Assembly (NCBI GenBank): GCA_964649415.1
Contig: CAZYSK010000048.1
Span: 1-44,420 of the forward strand
Source: CAZYSK01 sp964649415
Lineage (GTDB): Bacteria; Chloroflexota; Anaerolineae; B4-G1
DNA: 44,420 nt
Reading direction: 5' to 3'
The translations under genes and the position numbers were made by a program. The notes under the pieces were generated by a model that worked only from the letters and a program-made list of their open reading frames with translations, made no database searches and was not told the DNA's origin. Of this stretch, positions 41,456 through 44,420 are shown in pieces (the first letter of the stretch is position 1; each line of letters opens with the position of its first letter).

Positions 41456-41728
41456 TTGGCCAATACGAAATCAGCAATCAAGCACCTGCGCAGTTCAGAA
41501 CGCAAGCGCGTTCGCAACCGGGTATACGTCACAAAGGCCCGCACCGCAGTCAAGAAGGCGCGGCGATTGATGGACGAGGGGCACGTTGACGAAGCTCGTG
41601 AGGCCGTGCGCGTGGCAATCAGCGTGCTGGACAAGGCTGCCCAGAAGGGCATCATTCACAAGAACAACGCGGCCCGGCGAAAGGCGCGCCTGGTGCAGCG
41701 TCTGAACCAAATCGAACCGACCGCTTGA
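41456..41728 (+). CDS. rpsT: 30S ribosomal protein S20
   Basis: A 90-residue, very basic, helical protein that binds 16S rRNA in the small subunit. Translation starts at TTG 41456, giving (M)ANTKSAIKHLRSSERKRVRN, with GGGAGG five bases upstream; a frame beginning seven codons earlier would cover the ribosome site. KARTAVKKARRLMDEG, DKAAQKGIIHKNNAARRKARL and the C-terminal LVQRLNQI are typical. A non-ATG start is common for S20 and may be part of its autoregulation. It is a single-gene unit with a hairpin about 70 bases downstream. Confidence 0.97.
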   Translation: MANTKSAIKHLRSSERKRVRNRVYVTKARTAVKKARRLMDEGHVDEAREAVRVAISVLDKAAQKGIIHKNNAARRKARLVQRLNQIEPTA

Positions 41729-41794
41729 GTGATTGCATCACAGACCGGATGAACTGTGCTTCGATGGCGTACCCATCGCTGTAGACCGTACTAT

Positions 41795-41828
41795 AGACCC
41801 TAAAGGTTTCGGAAAACCTTTAGGGTCT
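41795..41828. terminator. 15-base perfect hairpin after rpsT
   Basis: AGACCCTAAAGGTTT, a 4-base loop (CGGA), AAACCTTTAGGGTCT. There is no T tract, so it may be a repeat element as much as a terminator; its nested form is at 2487-2537. Confidence 0.7.
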
Positions 41829-41915
41829 GATGCAGGGAGCACCGTTGCGCAACACAGCGGCGCTCTTTGTTGTGTTGTTCCCACTCAGACAGATACCCAT
41901 TAAGGAGGCGCAATC

Positions 41916-42347
41916 ATGCAAATCGCTGGCTTTGAGTTCCCTGATGGTCTGTACTACGATAAGCTCCACTGTTGGGCTCAGGTGGAGGGAGACAGCGTCA
42001 AGCAGGGCATGACCGAGTTTGGCCAGGCAATCGCCCAGGAGATCGTCTTCGTCGAAGCGCCCCGCGCCGGGCGGGACGTCGAACAGGGGCAGACCTTCAT
42101 GTCCATGGAATCGGGCAAGTGGGTAGGGCGCATCGCCGCCACGGTCAGCGGAAAGATCGCCGAGATCAACGAGGAACTGGAATGGGAGCCCACGCTGGTC
42201 AACGAGTCCCCATTCGAGACTGGCTGGCTGGTCAAGGTTGACATGGCTGACGCCGCCGAACTGGACAACCTGATGAAGGCCGATTCGCCTGAATTCAAGG
42301 CTTTCATCGAGGAGGAGGCGGAGAAGTACCAGGAGATCCTGGGCTAG
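41916..42347 (+). CDS. glycine cleavage H-like lipoyl carrier protein
   Basis: A 143-residue GcvH-fold protein. The ATG has AAGGAGG upstream. The lipoyl lysine is Lys68 in MSMESGKWVGRI; GLYYDKLHCWAQVEGDSVKQGMTEFGQ and NEELEWEPTLVNESPFETGWLVKV are the usual flanks. The C-terminal extension after position 110 is acidic and helical. No glycine cleavage T or P genes are present. Instead the next gene is a lipoate ligase, which suggests a stand-alone carrier, possibly of the LbpA type used in sulfur metabolism, or a glycine-cleavage H protein encoded apart from its partners. Confidence 0.92.
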   Translation: MQIAGFEFPDGLYYDKLHCWAQVEGDSVKQGMTEFGQAIAQEIVFVEAPRAGRDVEQGQTFMSMESGKWVGRIAATVSGKIAEINEELEWEPTLVNESPFETGWLVKVDMADAAELDNLMKADSPEFKAFIEEEAEKYQEILG

Positions 42348-42362
42348 CTGGGCAAGTTCCCG

Positions 42363-42380
42363 ACTGTGGTGCACCACAGT
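42363..42380. repeat. perfect 18-base palindrome
   Basis: ACTGTGGTGCACCACAGT, its own exact complement, 15 bases after the GcvH-like stop. It could be a cruciform, a protein site or part of the terminator region. Confidence 0.7.
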
Positions 42381-42391
42381 CTACAACCTGG

Positions 42392-42470
42392 CGACGGGCA
42401 ACCCCGTCCGGCTGAGCGGGGGCGCGGTTTGCGCGCCTGTTCAGCTGTGCTAGGTTGCCCGTCGTCTTTT
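42392..42470 (+). terminator. long-loop terminator after the GcvH-like gene
   Basis: CGACGGGCAACC (42392-42403) and GGTTGCCCGTCG (42453-42464) form a perfect 12-base stem over a 49-base loop that itself holds a GGGGCGCGG repeat. TCTTTT follows immediately. Confidence 0.6.
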
Positions 42471-42675
42471 GTCCCTCGCTCTGCGCTTGCCATCGCCAAC
42501 CCTGTTCGTAGCAGCGTGGCAGCCGCGCCTGCTGTGGTCGCTGCCATCCGTCCATAACGTGTAGGGGCGTGGTTCCCGCGCCCGCTGTGGTCGCCGCCAT
42601 CCGTCTGCAACGTGTAGGGGCGCGGTTTCCGCGCCCGCTGCGGCATCCTACCCTTGTCAAGGAGGATTCCAGGAA
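42471..42675. repeat. GTAGGGGCGCGG dispersed repeats, no gene
   Basis: With the preceding hairpins this fills the 328 bases between the lipoyl carrier and its ligase. Two direct copies of GTAGGGGCG(C/T)GGTT(C/T)CCGCGCCCGCTG lie at 42561-42588 and 42615-42642, each followed or preceded by GTGGTCGCCGCCATCCGTC-type sequence. Related single copies lie at 35728-35741 and 38656-38680. AAGGAGG at 42660-42666 is the ribosome site of the next gene. Confidence 0.8.
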
Positions 42676-43713
42676 ATGAAACTTTACCGTCTCGGCACCG
42701 TATCCTGGCAGGACTCCCAACTGCTGTACCATGCCCTGCCTCGCCTGGATCGCGAAGGGCTGATCCTGCTTTCCCCCGGCTCCCCCTACGTCTGCATCGG
42801 CTACCATCAGGACGTGGAGCAGGAAGTGGACGTGGCCTACTGCCGGGAGCACGACATCCCCGTCTTCCGTCGCGAGGTCGGTGGTGGCGCGGTCTACCTG
42901 GATGGCGCGCAGCTATTCTGGCAGCTCATCATCCACAAGGACAACCCACTGGCCCCGCCTGGCAAGGAGGCCTTCTATCGCAAGTTCCTCCAGCCTCCCA
43001 TTGAGGCCTACCGGGCGCTGGGCATCCCGGCCGAGTACAAGCCCGTCAACGACATCGTGGCCAACCACCGCAAGGTCTCCGGCACCGGCGCGGCCGATAT
43101 CGGCGACTACATCATCTTCGTCGGCAACCTAATCGTGGACTTCGACTACAAGATGATGACCCGCGTGCTTCGAGTGCCCGACGAGAAGTTCCGCGACAAG
43201 GTCTACAAGACCATCTACGAGAACCTCTCCACCATCAAACGAGAGATCGAGAACGTGCCACCGACCGATGAACTGTGGACACTGATGGCGGACAAGTTCG
43301 CAGAGATGCTCGGGCCGCTGGAGGCGCAGACGGAGGTGGACGAAGCATGGCGCGCCAAGACAGACGAGCTAGCCGTGCAGTTCCTCACCGACGAGTGGCT
43401 GTTCAAGCGGGGACGCCGCTTCGAGGGCCGTCAGGTCACGATCCGCGCGGGAGTCGAGGTCAAGCACAAAGTGCACAAGGCCCCCGGCGGCCTGATCCGC
43501 GCCACCATCCAGGTCGAGGAGGGCGTCATCCGCTACGCGGCACTGTCCGGCGATTTCTACTTCTACCCGGCCGAGCGCCTGGGGGATCTGGAGACGGCGC
43601 TGGTCGACGTGCCGGTCGAGCAGGTGGAGCAGGTCGTCGCGGCCTTCTACGCCGAGCATGGGATCGAGAGCCCGGGGGTAGCGCCAGCGGACTTCGCGCG
43701 GGTTCTGAGCTAG
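42676..43713 (+). CDS. lplA: lipoate--protein ligase
   Basis: A 345-residue LplA-type enzyme that activates lipoate with ATP and attaches it to a carrier lysine. RREVGGGAVYLD (65-76) forms the lipoyl-AMP loop, the catalytic Lys133 is in NHRKVSGTGAA, and a C-terminal accessory domain (about 250-345, with EVKHKVHKAPGGLIRATIQVEEGVI) matches the LplA small domain. The gene directly follows the GcvH-like carrier, its likely substrate. A second lipoyl/octanoyl transferase is encoded at 18882-19793, so both scavenging and endogenous routes may exist. Confidence 0.94.
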   Translation: MKLYRLGTVSWQDSQLLYHALPRLDREGLILLSPGSPYVCIGYHQDVEQEVDVAYCREHDIPVFRREVGGGAVYLDGAQLFWQLIIHKDNPLAPPGKEAFYRKFLQPPIEAYRALGIPAEYKPVNDIVANHRKVSGTGAADIGDYIIFVGNLIVDFDYKMMTRVLRVPDEKFRDKVYKTIYENLSTIKREIENVPPTDELWTLMADKFAEMLGPLEAQTEVDEAWRAKTDELAVQFLTDEWLFKRGRRFEGRQVTIRAGVEVKHKVHKAPGGLIRATIQVEEGVIRYAALSGDFYFYPAERLGDLETALVDVPVEQVEQVVAAFYAEHGIESPGVAPADFARVLS

Positions 43714-43742
43714 AAGGGGTAACCTGGCAATTCGATGTAGAA

Positions 43743-43790
43743 CGCGGATGAACACGGATTAACACCCGTGTGAATCAGTGTTCATCCGCG
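43743..43790. repeat. CGCGGATGAACAC hairpin repeat
   Basis: CGCGGATGAACACGGATT faces AATCAGTGTTCATCCGCG, complementary with one mismatch, around a short loop. It lies between convergent genes and could act as a bidirectional terminator, although no T tract is present. Confidence 0.85.
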
Positions 43791-43800
43791 TCCCAACTTG

Positions 43801-44043
43801 TCATCCACTTACGGCCGCGTGGCACGGTCTGCCGTTCGCTGACGCGCTCAGTATATCCTCTGTGACACACTGTGGCGCGGTATCCAGGATGTCCAACAGC
43901 CTGCGCTCGCAGGCCGCCTGGAACAACTCGGCCACCGCTCGCTCGAAGGGGTCGCTCATCTCGACGATGCCAAGCGCCTCAATCGCGCGCACCAACGCGC
44001 GCCCTTGATCGATGGGTGAGTCGGTGAGCTCAGGGGTCTCCAT
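43801..44043 (-). CDS. small protein of unknown function
   Basis: An 80-residue protein starting METPELTDSPIDQGRALVRA, with GGGAGG seven bases before the ATG at 44043. It is largely helical (ALVRAIEALGIVEMSDPFER, AVAELFQAACERRLLDILDT) and contains no recognised motif. The tail SANGRPCHAAVSG is low in structure. It stands alone between the ligase and an SDR gene. The good ribosome site supports it as a real gene. Confidence 0.6.
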   Translation of the reverse strand: METPELTDSPIDQGRALVRAIEALGIVEMSDPFERAVAELFQAACERRLLDILDTAPQCVTEDILSASANGRPCHAAVSG

Positions 44044-44267
44044 CAATCTGCCTCCCTGCCTAATGCCTATAAGAACAACGACACAGAATCAAAGCGTCAA
44101 GACTGGAGTAGTTCATCCCGGGATGCTACACATTCCGGGAACCAACCTCTATTCTATCACGCCTGTGTCGACATATTCCTAAAGGCAGCCGAAAGAAAGG
44201 CTAAAGCCCTCAGCTCACCAGAGACTTCTTTCACCCAGACTAGACGCCGTTCACCGCCGCTTGCCGC
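44044..44267. other. intergenic, nothing recognised
   Basis: About 220 bases without a convincing gene. A weak inverted pair, CCCGGGATG...CATTCCGGG, lies near 44117-44140. Confidence 0.5.
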
Positions 44268-44420
44268 TACCGCATCTCCTGCCCGCCGGTCACGTTGATC
44301 GCCTGGCCGGTCATATAGCTCGCCTGGTCCGACGCCAGGAACACGACCGCGTTGCACACGTCCTCGTAGGTGCAGCCGCGCTTCATCGGCACCTGGTCCA
44401 CGTACTTCTGGCGCACCTCC
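44268..44420 (-). CDS. short-chain dehydrogenase, C-terminal fragment at window edge
   Basis: The last 50 residues of an SDR, ending at TAG 44268-44270: EVRQKYVDQVPMKRGCTYED, VCNAVVFLASDQASYMTGQA, then INVTGGQEMR. The FLAS, SYMTGQ and NVTGG words are the standard end of classical SDRs; the GGQEM ending resembles sugar-alcohol dehydrogenases of the sorbitol-6-phosphate type. The active site is beyond the window, so substrate is unknown. Confidence 0.9.

Noticed and set aside
41916..42347. Biotin carboxyl carrier or 2-oxoacid dehydrogenase lipoyl domain
   Set aside because: The flanks of Lys68 and the GLYYDKLHCW opening match the GcvH fold, not the EMKM or DKA motifs of those families.

Overview
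The window is a GC-rich bacterial chromosome segment. It most resembles an uncultured Chloroflexota (Anaerolineae-type) genome. The grounds are: secreted proteins with Thr-Pro linkers next to a membrane segment, a sphingolipid-type alpha-oxoamine synthase, a GlgA/GlgC/GH57 (DUF3536) glycogen cluster, and a very dense load of short palindromic and simple-sequence repeats between and even inside genes. Taxonomy is inferred from gene content and style only. There is one tRNA (Arg-CCG) and one RNase P RNA; I see no phage, transposase or CRISPR array.

Layout. (1) 1-7.6 kb, minus strand: a fatty-acid beta-oxidation locus (two acyl-CoA dehydrogenases, enoyl-CoA hydratase, 3-hydroxyacyl-CoA dehydrogenase, thiolase) headed by a TetR regulator whose promoter is a perfect TTGACA-17-TATAAT with a palindrome at the start site. 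A stray four-helix-bundle gene sits among them, bounded by inverted simple-repeat arrays. (2) 7.7-17.9 kb, plus strand: a small secreted peptide, glgA, glgC, a 1269-residue GH13-like protein, a GH57 protein and a DNA methyltransferase that overlaps the GH57 gene by 4 bases and carries an extra C-terminal domain. (3) 17.9-22.7 kb: a frameshifted GxxExxY gene between inverted repeat arrays, DUF503, a LipM-like acyltransferase whose N-terminus is made of repeat sequence, a zinc-knuckle GNAT, pdxA, a nine-copy repeat array, tRNA-Arg and a methyltransferase. (4) 22.9-26.4 kb, plus: ATP sulfurylase, an alkaline-phosphatase/sulfatase-fold enzyme without the formylglycine motif, and a PP-loop (CysH/CysD-like) protein without the redox cysteines. 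(5) 26.4-32.8 kb, minus: a sugar-acid operon (FAH hydrolase, SDR, split transketolase, GarR-like reductase, UxaA-type dehydratase). (6) 33-35.7 kb: alpha-oxoamine synthase, FmdB-type zinc ribbon, and a membrane protein with a duplicated domain. (7) 35.8-41.3 kb, minus: a divergent GroEL-like chaperonin followed by an Asp-box beta-propeller, rnpB, and a two-gene membrane/helical cassette of unknown function. (8) 41.4-44.4 kb: rpsT, a GcvH-like lipoyl carrier with its own lipoate ligase, a small unknown gene and the end of an SDR gene.

Three themes stand out. First, at least three families of short palindromes occur as in-frame insertions in conserved genes (glgC, the GH13-like gene, the methyltransferase, transketolase, FAH, uxaA, lipM), usually in linkers or at termini. 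Second, two unrelated orphan genes (four-helix bundle, GxxExxY) are each enclosed by inverted simple-repeat arrays, and a gene-less version of the second arrangement is also present. Third, a chaperonin paralogue keeps its ATPase residues but has lost the residues that contact GroES and substrate in GroEL, and it is coupled to a beta-propeller gene. All similarity statements rest on reading the translated sequences, not on database searches.
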